A stretch of DNA of 64,000 bases from Streptomyces apocyni. GTDB lineage: Bacteria; Actinomycetota; Actinomycetes; Streptomycetales; Streptomycetaceae. Under the pieces are notes generated by a model. It made no database searches, had not been told where the DNA came from, and saw nothing but the letters and a program-made list of their open reading frames with translations. The DNA lies in the NCBI RefSeq assembly GCF_009739465.1, contig NZ_WHOM01000068.1, forward strand, positions 1 to 64,000, given 5' to 3'. The position numbers and the translations under genes were made by a program. Shown here piece after piece: positions 35,201-43,406 of the stretch (within the stretch, counting starts at the first letter, position 1; each line of letters starts with the position of its first letter).

Positions 35201-38045
35201 TGCGCTCCTGCGGGCCGGTGGACGACTCGTCCTTGAGCCGGACCATCGCGCCCTTGTTCGCGGCCGGGTCGTCGATCCAGTCCTGGGTGAGGGAGGTCGC
35301 GTCCCACCAGTGACGGCCTACGTCGTGGACGCTGCCGACGGTGTCGGAGACGGTGCCCGAGTAGTCGCCGCCGGGTGTGGTCCACTCGGTGGCGGCGGTG
35401 GCGTTGTTCCAGGTCGCCTCGGTCTCGTCGAAGTTCCGGTTGAGGCCTCGGAGTTCGTAGATCGCGCCGTTGGTCTCGGTGGTGGTCTCCGCGCCCCACA
35501 TGAACATGCGGGACTCCAGCACGGTGGCCGTGTCCGGGATGTCGTCGGTGGCGAACTTCATCGCCGCACGGGTTGTGCCGTACGTGGGCGAGTTGTTGCC
35601 GACGCTCAGCCAGTTCTGGTCCACGCCCCAGGACGGGATCGTGTCCAGGTTGGTGTCGGGCTGTGCGGAGGACAGCGTGGTGTCGGTGACGCCCGATGTG
35701 CCCTGGATGAGCTTCATCGTGCGGCCCGCCTTGGGCACGCCGACGATCCGGGTCGGGGAGCCGAGCACGTCGCCGTCGGCCGTCTTGACCGCGATCTGGT
35801 AGTAGTACGACCGCCCGATCTGGCCGGAGAAGGTGTCCGGGGTCGGTGTGGCCGTCGTGTCCGCGTACGAGGTGGCCGTCTTGTCGACCGGCGCGATCAG
35901 GGTCGCCGCGGACGGCGTGAAGTCCTGCTTCGTGGAACGGTGCAGCTGGTACTCGACGATGTCGGCGCCGCTGTCACCGCTGGAGTTCTCGTACGCGGGC
36001 CAGCTCAGCTCCGGGCCGGTGCCGTGGACGACGGTCGGGGACCGCAGGGCGGTGCCGATCCGGCCCCAGGAGACGGTGAGGCGCGGGATCGTCGCGGTCT
36101 CGCCGCCGTAATAGCCGTCACCGGCCTCGTAGCGGGGGCCGCCGAGCGGGCCCGTGGACGACTCGTCCGCGGCCTTGAGGATGAAGCCGTGGTTCGCGGT
36201 GCCGTCGACCCACTTCTGGACCGTGTCGGCGACCGGGAACTTGTGCCACTCGTTGTGTTCGCCCTTGTTCTTCACGATCTGGGCGGGGTTGACCAGGCGT
36301 ACCGCGTCCGCGATGACCGCGGTGGAGTCGGAGGCCGGACCGTCACCGAGGACGACCTTTCCGGCGGTGCCCTTGGCGAACGGCAGCTGCTCGCCGCCGT
36401 TCAGGGACGTCCACTCGCCGCCACTCCCGGCGCTCTGGTCGACCGTGTACGTCGCCGAGCCGTCCCGGTGCGTCACCATGTACGGGGCGTCGGTGGCCCG
36501 GTCGGTGGCGGCGACGTAGTGCGCGTCGACGCGGTAGGTGCCGGTGTCCGTGACCTTCGGCTGCCAGGTGTACTTGTCACCGGCGACCGTGTCCTTGTTG
36601 TACTGGTAGTCCTCGTCCACCGCGTACTGGGTGAGCGATGAGCCGGACTCGGGCCAGGTGCCGGTGGCGGCCGTGGTGCCCGCGTCGCCGTTGTCCACCT
36701 GGACGCTGGTGCCGGACAGCTCGCCCAGCAGGTCGCTGGTGTTGGTCCAGGTGGCCGTGGACTCGTCCCAGGCGCCGGTGGCCCGGTGTGCCTGGATGGG
36801 GACGTCGTTGCCGTTGGTGGTGTGCGACTGGTCGAAGTAGACGCTCAGCCGGGCCGCGTCGACCTTCACCCCGGCGGGGATCTCGTCCAGCGGGAACTTC
36901 AGCAGGGAACGCGCGCTGGCGCTGCTGGAGGTCTTGCCCGCGGACAGCTTCCAGGAGGAGTCGAAGTTCGAGTCCGGGGAGTCGGACAGAACCATGGCGT
37001 CCTGAGACTCGGTCGGCGACGGCGCGATCGTGAGCGTCGGGTCGACGACGACCGGGTACTGCCGCTCCTTCGCCTTCAGCCACTTCGCGTCGGGGGTGAC
37101 GGTCAGCTTCCAGCCGTCGCCGTCTCCGTCCCGGTCGCGGGTGAGCTTCTGGGTGACGTCCGTACTGAACTCGTATCCGTACGGCGACGACGCGGACTTC
37201 TTCGCGTCCGTCATGTACGGAGCGGGGATGACCACGACGGGGGTGTTGGGCAGCTCGCCGAAGAACGCGATCGAGCCGTCCTTGCGGGCCTTCGGCGTCA
37301 GACCGCCGTCCGTGTCGATGGTGAACGTGAACGTCACCGGGCCGGACGGGGGCTTGGCCAGGGTGATGTTCTCCTTCACCCGGCCCGGACCGACCTGGTA
37401 CGACAGGTCAGCGCCGTGCGCGGCACCCGGGTAGGTGACGGTGGCGCCCTTGGCCTCCGGCTTCAGCCGCTTGCCGGGCGCGTCCTCCAGGCCGAGGGTG
37501 ACGGCTCCGCCGCCCGGGACCTCGAAGCGCAACAGCCGGTCCGGGTCCGAACCGAACCAGCTGCGGCCTGTGTTGGTGACGTTGGCGTAGTCAAAGCCCT
37601 TGGGCTTGTCCTTGCCCTTCACGTCCTTCGCAGGGCGTACGGTCCCGTCGATCCGCTTCCAGGACTTCGACTCCGGGGCGCGATAGGAGGTCGGCGCCGC
37701 CGACAGCTCCGCCTCGACGCGGCCGTCGGAGAGCTCCCAGAAGCGGGCGGTGGGGGTGCGCCGCTTGGTCAGCTCCTTGACGCGCTTGGCCTTCGGGTCA
37801 TTCTTGCCCTTGCGAAGCTTCTGCCGGTCGGCTATTTGGCCCTTACCGTAGGAGGGGGGTTCCTTCTCCTCCTTCCCCTTCTTCTCGTCATCGTCGGAGA
37901 ACCATCCGGAAAGTGCTTCCGTGAGGCTCTTACCGGAATCACCGGAAGCCGGTGCGGCATAGGCCACTTGCGGTAGCAGTGTGCCTGCCACTGCTGCTAC
38001 CGCCAAACAGGAGATGGATCTCCCGTAGGGAACTTTCACAGTCAT
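29271..38045 (-). CDS. Secreted Rhs/YD-repeat polymorphic toxin with colicin-E9-like HNH DNase tip
   Basis: 2,924 residues; ATG at 38045 after AAAGG. Order: Sec signal peptide (1-31, cut near AYA); DNRLRE-type beta domain (about 335-440); golvesin-like domain (about 480-600); a second DNRLRE-like region (about 780-960); long YD-repeat shell (about 1400-2510) holding a second golvesin-like domain (about 2050-2170); Rhs core ending MGFRDYSPGLNRFTSRDM (about 2620). After a variable linker, residues about 2800-2924 hold the toxin: KEFKSFDDFR and LHHATPIQRGGGVYDLDN align closely with colicin E9. His2885, His2886 and His2910 match E9 His102/103/127; the fourth (His131) is Leu2914, with His2919 nearby. 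Predicted DNA cleavage in rivals after shell processing. Confidence 0.93.
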   Translation of the reverse strand: MTVKVPYGRSISCLAVAAVAGTLLPQVAYAAPASGDSGKSLTEALSGWFSDDDEKKGKEEKEPPSYGKGQIADRQKLRKGKNDPKAKRVKELTKRRTPTARFWELSDGRVEAELSAAPTSYRAPESKSWKRIDGTVRPAKDVKGKDKPKGFDYANVTNTGRSWFGSDPDRLLRFEVPGGGAVTLGLEDAPGKRLKPEAKGATVTYPGAAHGADLSYQVGPGRVKENITLAKPPSGPVTFTFTIDTDGGLTPKARKDGSIAFFGELPNTPVVVIPAPYMTDAKKSASSPYGYEFSTDVTQKLTRDRDGDGDGWKLTVTPDAKWLKAKERQYPVVVDPTLTIAPSPTESQDAMVLSDSPDSNFDSSWKLSAGKTSSSASARSLLKFPLDEIPAGVKVDAARLSVYFDQSHTTNGNDVPIQAHRATGAWDESTATWTNTSDLLGELSGTSVQVDNGDAGTTAATGTWPESGSSLTQYAVDEDYQYNKDTVAGDKYTWQPKVTDTGTYRVDAHYVAATDRATDAPYMVTHRDGSATYTVDQSAGSGGEWTSLNGGEQLPFAKGTAGKVVLGDGPASDSTAVIADAVRLVNPAQIVKNKGEHNEWHKFPVADTVQKWVDGTANHGFILKAADESSTGPLGGPRYEAGDGYYGGETATIPRLTVSWGRIGTALRSPTVVHGTGPELSWPAYENSSGDSGADIVEYQLHRSTKQDFTPSAATLIAPVDKTATSYADTTATPTPDTFSGQIGRSYYYQIAVKTADGDVLGSPTRIVGVPKAGRTMKLIQGTSGVTDTTLSSAQPDTNLDTIPSWGVDQNWLSVGNNSPTYGTTRAAMKFATDDIPDTATVLESRMFMWGAETTTETNGAIYELRGLNRNFDETEATWNNATAATEWTTPGGDYSGTVSDTVGSVHDVGRHWWDATSLTQDWIDDPAANKGAMVRLKDESSTGPQERTLFLTSETDDYQLGPLLRVVYVDSTTQDTYYAPQTPSRMTPNTTYTVDFTVTNTTSSAWAEGERELSYTWQLPDGTDATTGGNQLATAIPPLTPGESATIQAEVQTPINSDSGNKRTEYVLGWDVRTVVDGTWLSAGTDGIPPLKQNTAVEDPTSNQLGLEKYYSYTGKNTGAGSTVMNNLAAGNSVWSYNAFTNPGRGLNTFARFSYNSLDTSDTVAGHGWSFQVAGPIRLGAPLDFHPNPNPTEVRLPDGDGTTHVFRWDSDNSVWKAPAGVHFKLEAKPDAECKPSSDPVPDAWTMTRPDGTRFLFGCDGYLTSTVDKNGNTQSFTYEERRSNNKPTKFLKYVTDPAGRQSLTVDHYKKGDASYEYIDDTGAKVSGGGKLTNSKIYDHVKSMTDISGRKVAFYYTEKGLLGRIVDGEGSAQPKLFKFTYDATQGNKNVKLVEATDPRGNTTDMAYYAPKTGDDPKYHWWTKTITDRLDGATSFTYAANATTPKFTDTKVTDAETNATDYVTDDFGRPVQTTNAKSETTKMAWDADNNVTYLEEDNGAKTAFCYDQKTGYPLWQRDAENNKNGVPPSEDCAPGTYPANSARYGYQTRADGYAADLVSKTSPEGREWRFGYDTFGNLKTVTDPKGVATATADDYTTSYAYNGYGQLTTATDANGNATTNSDFGPTGYPKTITDALNKSTTFVYDERGQVTEVTDALDKKTTQTYDTFGRPLVSTVPKDQGEGDFITTPAPVYDANDNVTKSTAPNGAVSTAVYDAADQVTSATVPKDTETSDERKSAYTYDKVGNLKTTTEPKGTLTTSDPTDYVTTNNYNAIYQLTSAVNAEGDKVSYKYDNVGNVTTVIDPKKNATTDTSDYTSKTAYDLNHRVTTVTDAAGNTTQRSYDKDSLVVSTTDAENNTATVTYDERGAKTQVKVPHKGTTSITYRTTKFEYDEVGNTTKVLTPRAVEAGSTEAFTARTEYDALNRPVKQFQPYDPADARYNDPNVYTETVYDAVGRVKSTSLPPSEGQTVRNKTTYSYFDSGWAKSSTDPWDISTTYDYNDLGQQTARTLTSAGGSSNRTMTWGYYPDGKLKSKSDDGVPVGKNVVLADNSDTQHTSDTGTWTKGDAEGQQGYDHATHAAGTGTDAFTWELNIPADGTYDVYVKYPEVTGAAMAAKYTVTHSTGTADKTVDQTASAGTWVPLGSYDFEQGNAAKLELFENSDGKAVADGVKLVRDNASDTDNEQKTFTYAYDANGNLTKIDDTSSGTNVDAYEVTYTGLNQVKKVTESLAGQEQKATSYAYDANGQPETVTHPDQFSKYTYDLRELVKTVEVGKSPTDTDPKVSSYTYTARGQKLKETKANDNTVDYTYYLDGALKSTKENKPNGTLVSSHTYAYDPNGNKAQDVAKKMNADDNSAYLSSTTDYTYDPASRLAKSAKTGNGAGTETYVHDDNANVISQTVKGTSTTYNYDRNRLLSATSDGASANHNYDPFGRQESVTSGGEVISRSVYDGFDHVVESQKLDDTGAMKSTKYTFDPLDRTASKTADGKTTDFNYLGMSGEVLGEEVSGELTKSYQYSPWGERLSQVKHNSDGTTEDGYYGYNSHTDVETLTDENGNAKATYGYTAYGSDDESEFTGIDKPNTTDPTKDAYNPYRFNAKRWDASSGTYDMGFRDYSPGLNRFTSRDMYNGALADMGLGTDPMTGNRYAFTGGNPTSFIELDGHKLAPMGSSIGTSSPSLSSSSGSGGSEGGTCSYPFSSCGISEYKLNVGSNYGVSGPEVSDEAQKEIQLAGCSWMPVLGAGCDAYDLKRSVSDRDVWGSLAGLVGFLPFGDVFKGPRQLDSVKKASDLRNSPGGVTGGSKLKDVNGQWLKGSSGNAGKVPGQVARALQGKEFKSFDDFREAFWMEASKVPSLASQFSKSNQTLMAGGKAPFAAPGQWVGGNGRYSLHHATPIQRGGGVYDLDNIVVVTPQYHREVLDPGYHMGSGS

Positions 38046-38323
38046 TGCCTTTCAGGCATGCAAAAATAACCGGGCGGAGGCTTCGCCCGGCTTGGGTGTT
38101 TCATCACGGCGCGCAAGTTCGGAAACGACTGACTCACATGCGCGACGGCGATTTTTAGTAAGTGGGCAGAGCTGACGTCAAGCGCACGGACATCTCGGGC
38201 GAAAATGCCGCTGAAAGCAGGTCGCTTTCGTGCCGTTTGTTCGGTCGCTCGCACGGGCGCGTACGCATGATGTATAACCGCCCAGTTCCACAGTCACCGA
38301 CCACCGAAAGCCGGTTTACCGTC
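38046..38323. other. Divergent promoter region of Rhs and MmpS-like genes
   Basis: About 280 bases of moderate GC. A leading frame from 38162 lacks coding character. The Rhs ribosome site GAAAGG lies at its left end; no clear operator seen. Confidence 0.4.
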
Positions 38324-38851
38324 ATGCCATCAGAGAGGTCCGAGAAGACCGAGCTGAGCGAGAGGGCCGAAAAACAGAGCCCGGATTCCGCCAAGGACGC
38401 GGAGGAGAGCGCGAACGGCTCCGCCATCGCGAAGCGGCCCTCCGACGGGAGTCGTGCCGCCCTCGCCATCGCGGCGGCCCTGCTCCTCGCCTGTGCGGGC
38501 CTCGTCGGCTACGGGATGCTCAACACCGAGGACAAGCCGAAGGCCAAGCCGGTACCGACCGCCGAAGTGGTCTACGAGGTCACCGGCGACGGTCCGGCCG
38601 ACATCTCGTACCTGTCCCGGAGCGAGTCGGGCGAGGCGACGGTGGTCAAGGCCGCCGAACTGCCCTGGCGAAAGACCGTCGAAGTACCGCTCGGCCAGGA
38701 GCCGATCGTGTCGATCGTGCTCGGCGAGAAGGGCGGCAAGGCCCAGTGCACCCTCGCCATCCGCGGCAACCATGTGCAACTCGCCACGGCGAGCGGCACG
38801 TTCGGCCGCGCGAACTGCTCGGGCGGCGAGCTTCCCACCGGAACGGACTGA
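38324..38851 (+). CDS. MmpS-like membrane-anchored protein
   Basis: 175 residues from ATG at 38324 (ATG at 38270 possible). A charged cytoplasmic head (1-48) precedes one membrane helix (ALAIAAALLLACAGLVGYGM). The external domain has VYEVTGDGPADISYLSRSES, the start of the MmpS transport-accessory beta-sandwich, ending with a Cys pair (QCTLAIRG and ANCSG). In mycobacteria MmpS partners an RND transporter MmpL; none is present here, and many Streptomyces have orphan copies. It probably acts at the membrane exterior. Divergent from the Rhs gene. Confidence 0.75.
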   Translation: MPSERSEKTELSERAEKQSPDSAKDAEESANGSAIAKRPSDGSRAALAIAAALLLACAGLVGYGMLNTEDKPKAKPVPTAEVVYEVTGDGPADISYLSRSESGEATVVKAAELPWRKTVEVPLGQEPIVSIVLGEKGGKAQCTLAIRGNHVQLATASGTFGRANCSGGELPTGTD

Positions 38852-38985
38852 CCGCTCGCGGTCGCGCGGACACCTGAGCGGGTGTGGAACCCGCTGGGGA
38901 AAGTCGCCAATCGCTTTGAGGTCGGGCGTGAGGAATCGTCGCAGACCTTCTCTTCGACATTGCATGGACGGAACGGACGAGGTTG

Positions 38986-39996
38986 ATGCTGGGCAAGCGA
39001 TGTACTCTCGCAGGAGCCACCTCAGGAGCGCTGCTCCTGCTGGCCGCCTGCGGACAGCAGGGCGGCCAGGGCAGCCAGGGCAGCCAGGGCAACCGTGGAG
39101 CGGACAGCTCCACGGGCTCGGACAAGGTGACCGTCGAGTCGGCTACGCCGCCCGACCCAAGCCAGAGTGAAACCACGAGCGCCAGTGCCGAGCCGTCCGC
39201 CTCCGTTTCGGCTTCGGCATCGACTTCGGCTTCCGCATCGCCCAGCGACGGTGCGGCCGCCTCTCCCTCCGCCTCCGCCTCCGCGCAAGAGGGCGGTGCC
39301 TCGTCTGCACCCGGCACCGAGGCGCGAACCACAACGGGCCCCGCCTCGACGGCAACCACGGAGCCCGCCGAGAAGCCTGTTCAGGAATCCACCGCCTCCG
39401 GCCCGAACTTCCCGGTGCCCGTAAACGTCAGCAACGCCACGCAGGTCATCACCGTGAAGTCGCGTGGCTCGTACGCCACCGTGACCGCCTGGGCCAAGGG
39501 CTCCGAGGGCTGGAAGTCGGTTATCTCCACCACGGCCGGACGCGTCGGCTCCAACGGGGTCACCAACGGCTCGACCCGTGAGCAGGGCACGTGGACGACG
39601 CCGTCGGGGACGTACACGATCACCGAGGGATTCGGCGTCGAGGCGAGCGGCACGAGCATGCCGTACACGCGGGTGAACGACTCCCACTGGTGGGTTCAGG
39701 ACCCCGAGTCGAAGTTCTACAACCAGATGCACACTGAGGAAGGCGCGGACTTCCCGCTCACCGAAAGCGGCGAGCGCGGCAGCGAACACCTCGTCAACTA
39801 CCCAACGCGGTACGCGAACGCACTGGTCATCGACTTCAACCGGTGGCCCGCCGTCCCCGGCCGTGGCGCCGGAATCTTCCTGCACATCAACGGCAGGGGT
39901 GCGACGGCCGGTTGTGTGTCCGTACCGCGGGCGACGATGGACCAGATTATGCGCTGGATCAAGCCGGGGGCCCATCCGCGGATCGCTATCGGCTGA
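38986..39996 (+). CDS. L,D-transpeptidase (YkuD domain) lipoprotein
   Basis: 336 residues from ATG at 38986 (GAGG upstream; the preceding TTG is less likely). Lipobox LLAAC near residue 21 predicts lipidation. A long low-complexity Ser/Ala/Gln/Glu linker (about 25-140) spans the wall, then the catalytic domain. The YkuD motif HINGRGATAGCVSVPR is complete: the Cys nucleophile, the upstream His and the Arg. It would make 3-3 cross-links in peptidoglycan or attach proteins. The domain resembles Streptomyces proteins with a YkuD core rather than mycobacterial LdtMt2, since no Ig-like domains are seen. Confidence 0.9.
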   Translation: MLGKRCTLAGATSGALLLLAACGQQGGQGSQGSQGNRGADSSTGSDKVTVESATPPDPSQSETTSASAEPSASVSASASTSASASPSDGAAASPSASASAQEGGASSAPGTEARTTTGPASTATTEPAEKPVQESTASGPNFPVPVNVSNATQVITVKSRGSYATVTAWAKGSEGWKSVISTTAGRVGSNGVTNGSTREQGTWTTPSGTYTITEGFGVEASGTSMPYTRVNDSHWWVQDPESKFYNQMHTEEGADFPLTESGERGSEHLVNYPTRYANALVIDFNRWPAVPGRGAGIFLHINGRGATAGCVSVPRATMDQIMRWIKPGAHPRIAIG

Positions 39997-40013
39997 CACT
40001 CAGTGAACCGGCC

Positions 40014-40040
40014 ACCCCGCCCTCCGGTGGACGGTGGGGT
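40014..40040 (+). terminator. Hairpin after the L,D-transpeptidase gene
   Basis: ACCCCGCC pairs with GGTGGGGT (one G-T pair) around an 11-base loop, followed by TTGACTCT. It lies 18 bases after the stop. Confidence 0.45.
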
Positions 40041-40356
40041 TTGACTCTGTTCCCCGGCCGATCTGCATGGATACAGCTATTCCCTGCCTTTCCGTGGCCG
40101 GAAAAGGGTACGGCTATACCTTGGTTCGGGAGTCACCAGAGGTGTAGTCGCTACACGTACGGCCGGATGCAAAGAATTGACGGCGTGGCGTATAGCCGCC
40201 CTGCCTGAAATCGGAATGCGCAGGGAAACAGACCTGCGCGAACTGTGCGGCACGGCAGAGAACTGAGTAACGCCAGGCGGCCGCACCCGCAGTCGACTCT
40301 CGTGTCAGTACCCCGCCCGCGTAGGCTCCGATGCCGCGCGGGGACAGGGGCGCAGT
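40041..40356. other. Intergenic stretch, nothing convincing
   Basis: About 315 bases between convergent genes with somewhat lower GC (about 60% by eye). No gene, promoter or repeat seen; small ORFs here are composition shadows. Confidence 0.5.
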
Positions 40357-43203
40357 TCACTTGTTCAGGGCCGTCGCCAGCTGCGCGCGGGAGCGCACGT
40401 CCAGCTTCTGGTAGATCCGGGTGAGCCGGGCCTCCACCGTCTTCACGCTCAGGTACAACCGGGCCGCCGCCTCCTGGTTGCTCGCCCCCTGGCCCACCAG
40501 CCGCGCCAGCTTCAACTCGGCGTCGGTCAGCAGGGGCAGGGTGCCGCCGTCCGTGGGCGTCGGGGCCTCGGCGTGGTCCTCGGGCGACGGTCGCGGCCCG
40601 CCCTCCACGGCCAGCTCAAGCCAGGGCGCGGCCCCCGCCCGCTCGAAGACCGCGGCGGCGGCCTGTAGCGCCTGCTGCGCGGCCGACCGCCGCCGACGAC
40701 GGCGCTCCACCCGGGCCAGCGCGATCAGACAGCGTCCCTGCTCCAGGGGCAGACCGTGCGCGGCGAACCGCTCCACCGTCCGCGCCAGCAGCTCGGCTGC
40801 CTCCTGGGGCCTTCCGCCGGCCGCCAGGCACAGCGCGTACACCCGGTCGAAGCCCAGCAGCACCGTCGTACGGCCCAGCCGTTCGGCCTCCGGGCCGAGG
40901 TCCGCGAGGAGGGTCTGAGCCTCCTGGGACGCGTCGTTCGCCAGCAGCGCCTCGGCCAGCTCCTCGTGCCAGCGCAGCATCGACGGATCGACGGTTCCCC
41001 GGGCGCGCTCGCCCTCCTGCACCCGGCGCAGCGACTCCAGCGCGCCCGCGACATCCCCGGTCGCCAACTGCACCCGGCCCAGGGCGTACAGGCTGCGGGA
41101 GAGGAAGACATGGTCGCCCTCCTCCTCCGAAGCCTGGGCGCTGCGCCGGGCGTAACTCGCGGCGCGGGCGAAGCTGCCGCCCGCGGTCTCGGCCACCGCC
41201 AGGGCGAACCACGCGGGCCCCGGCGACAGACCGGCCTCCAGCGTCAGCGCCAGCGACCGCCCGGCGTGGGACAGCGCCGCCGCGCACTGGCCGCGCCGCG
41301 CCTCCACCTCGGCCAGTGTGCGGAACAGCTCGATGGAGTCCTCGACCGGGCCGCGCCGCTCCACCATCGGCAGCAGCGCGTGCAGCCGGTCGCGGGCGTC
41401 GTCAAGCCGGTCGTCGAAGAGAGCGTGCCGGATCGTCAGGATCTGTGCGCTGTTACGGATGCCGGGCGGGCCGTCCGCCGTCTCCAGCGCACATGCCTCG
41501 GCGAGGGTCTGCTCGGCCTGTGGGGAGCCCAGCACCCGGTCCATTCTGGCCTGTTGGGTCAGCGCCTGGGACGCGGTGTGCCGGTCCCCCGCCGATGACG
41601 CGAGCCGGGCGGACTCCACGGCGGCGGCCCGGGAGCGCACCGGGTCGCCGTCGGCGATCGCGTACTTGACCGCGAGGCGCAGCGAAACCGCCGCACGCAG
41701 CCCGGGATCGTCCTCGGAGTCCTCCATGGCGTGCGCGTAGAGCTCGTCGAGATCGGTCAGTCCCTGCCCCGCCGTGTCCAGTACGGCCAGCCGGACACGC
41801 ACCCGGTCGGCGGGCTCGGCGTCGCGGGCCAGCAGATCGGCGGCCGCACGCAGGGCCAGATCGGCGCGCGCGGCGCGGGCGGCGGCCTGGGCTGCGGTGG
41901 CCAGCCGGGTCAGCCGTACGCCGGCTGGCAGGCCCGGTGTCGACTCGGCGGCGAGCAGGGCCAGTTCGGCGGCCAGCGTGTTGTTTCCGCGTCGGTGTGC
42001 CGTGCGCGCGGCCTCGGCGACCTCGGCGGCGAGCTTCTCGTCGGGGGCGTCCGCGACCAGAGCCCGGTGCCGTACGGCCTCGACGGGGTCGTCCGTCGCG
42101 GTGGCCAGCGCCGCGTGGCCCTCACCCCGGGCCGTCCAGCTCGTGTCGTGGACGAGGGTCGAGGGCAGCAGACCCGCGGTGAACACCACCCTCCCGTCCT
42201 CGGTGAGGGTGACCAGACCGGCCCGCTCCGCCGCGGCCAACTCGGCCTCGGCGTCCGGACGTCCGGCCCGCCGGATCAGTGTCGCCGTCGGCCTCAGCGC
42301 GAGCGCGGCGAGCAGCAGCGAGGCCCGTGTGGAAGGGGAGACCGACGCCAGCATCCGGCGCGCCAGATCCCGGGCGCGGCCGGACAGCAGCAGCGCCTCC
42401 GCGTGGTGCACGGGTGCCGTGGCGTCCGCCAGGGAGCGGCCGACGGCGAGTGCGATCCGTGGATTACCGCCGCTGGCGCGATGGATGCGGCCCGCCATCC
42501 GGGCGGGCAGCCGGTGGTGGACGAGGAGTTCGGCGACGTCGTCGGCGTGCAGCGGCGGCACCAGCAGCAGATCGGCTTCGGACGGCACCCACAGGGGGAG
42601 AGCGGGTACCGCGGATCCTGCGGATTCTGCCGACTCCGCGGACTCCGCTGGCGGCGTCGGGGCGGAGGGCGCGGTCGGGGCGCAGGGCGCCGGGGTCTCG
42701 ATCGCGAGGACCCGTAGTTCGGGCGGGGCCAGGTGCAGTGCGAAGCGCAGCAGGTCCACGCTGTCCGCGTCGATGAGCTGGGCGTCGTCGATGACGAGGA
42801 GGACGGGGCCGGGTGCGGCGAGGTTGCGCAGGACGCGCGCGACGCCCAGCCGCAGCGCGATCGGGTCCCGGCCCGCCTCGGGGGCCTCGGTCTCCCGGCA
42901 GAGCACCGCGACCGCGGTCCGCTGCGGCTCCGGCAGCCCGTCCAGCGCGAAGGCGGGCAGGGAGGCGACGAGGGCGGCGGCGGCCGCGCCGGGTATGCGG
43001 TGGTCGGCGGGCTGCGGGGCGAGCCACACCACGGTCTCGCCCCGTTGCCTGGCGCGCGCGGCGGCGGCCTGCGCCACCTCGGTCTTGCCCACTCCGGCCG
43101 CACCCGTGAGGAGGGCGCGTCCGCGGCTGTGCAGCACGCTGGTCAGGCGGGCGAGGAGGTCGGCTCGCCCGATGGGCGTGGCGCGCTCAGGTGTCGGCTT
43201 CAC
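40357..43203 (-). CDS. LAL-type (large ATP-binding LuxR) transcriptional regulator
   Basis: 948 residues from GTG at 43203 (GGGGCAGG adjacent; ATG at 43224 also possible). The N-terminal AAA/NTPase has Walker A LLTGAAGVGKTEVAQ and Walker B VLLVIDDAQLID. A large central helical region with TPR-like repeats (about 380-830) follows. The C-terminal LuxR helix-turn-helix is complete: LTDAELKLARLVGQGASNQEAAARLYLSVKTVEARLTRIYQ. Such MalT-like regulators sense a ligand with their NTPase/TPR body and often control secondary metabolism. No target cluster is evident nearby, so this may be a stand-alone regulator. Confidence 0.93.
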   Translation of the reverse strand: MKPTPERATPIGRADLLARLTSVLHSRGRALLTGAAGVGKTEVAQAAAARARQRGETVVWLAPQPADHRIPGAAAAALVASLPAFALDGLPEPQRTAVAVLCRETEAPEAGRDPIALRLGVARVLRNLAAPGPVLLVIDDAQLIDADSVDLLRFALHLAPPELRVLAIETPAPCAPTAPSAPTPPAESAESAESAGSAVPALPLWVPSEADLLLVPPLHADDVAELLVHHRLPARMAGRIHRASGGNPRIALAVGRSLADATAPVHHAEALLLSGRARDLARRMLASVSPSTRASLLLAALALRPTATLIRRAGRPDAEAELAAAERAGLVTLTEDGRVVFTAGLLPSTLVHDTSWTARGEGHAALATATDDPVEAVRHRALVADAPDEKLAAEVAEAARTAHRRGNNTLAAELALLAAESTPGLPAGVRLTRLATAAQAAARAARADLALRAAADLLARDAEPADRVRVRLAVLDTAGQGLTDLDELYAHAMEDSEDDPGLRAAVSLRLAVKYAIADGDPVRSRAAAVESARLASSAGDRHTASQALTQQARMDRVLGSPQAEQTLAEACALETADGPPGIRNSAQILTIRHALFDDRLDDARDRLHALLPMVERRGPVEDSIELFRTLAEVEARRGQCAAALSHAGRSLALTLEAGLSPGPAWFALAVAETAGGSFARAASYARRSAQASEEEGDHVFLSRSLYALGRVQLATGDVAGALESLRRVQEGERARGTVDPSMLRWHEELAEALLANDASQEAQTLLADLGPEAERLGRTTVLLGFDRVYALCLAAGGRPQEAAELLARTVERFAAHGLPLEQGRCLIALARVERRRRRRSAAQQALQAAAAVFERAGAAPWLELAVEGGPRPSPEDHAEAPTPTDGGTLPLLTDAELKLARLVGQGASNQEAAARLYLSVKTVEARLTRIYQKLDVRSRAQLATALNK

Positions 43204-43406
43204 CCTGCCCCACCTCCCCGGCATGCGCGGCCCCGTGCCTCCACGAGTTCAGCAGAGGATACGAAGTCAGCCAGCGGAGTCTAGGCCCGCTTCCGCGATA
43301 CGGACCGGGGACAGCCGGGGGCCGGGGCGGCCGGAAGGGGCGCGCCCGCGACGAAAAGCCGCGGACACGCCCCTGACCTGTACTTATATCGAATCCTGCG
43401 ACTGGG

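Noticed and set aside
32895..36641. Very long plus-strand open frame (1,248 codons) antisense to the Rhs gene
   Set aside because: Arg/Val/Gly-rich composition typical of a GC-rich shadow; the minus strand encodes a recognisable Rhs shell.
38162..38323. Longer start for the MmpS-like protein
   Set aside because: The extra 54 residues lack coding character and overlap the Rhs promoter region.
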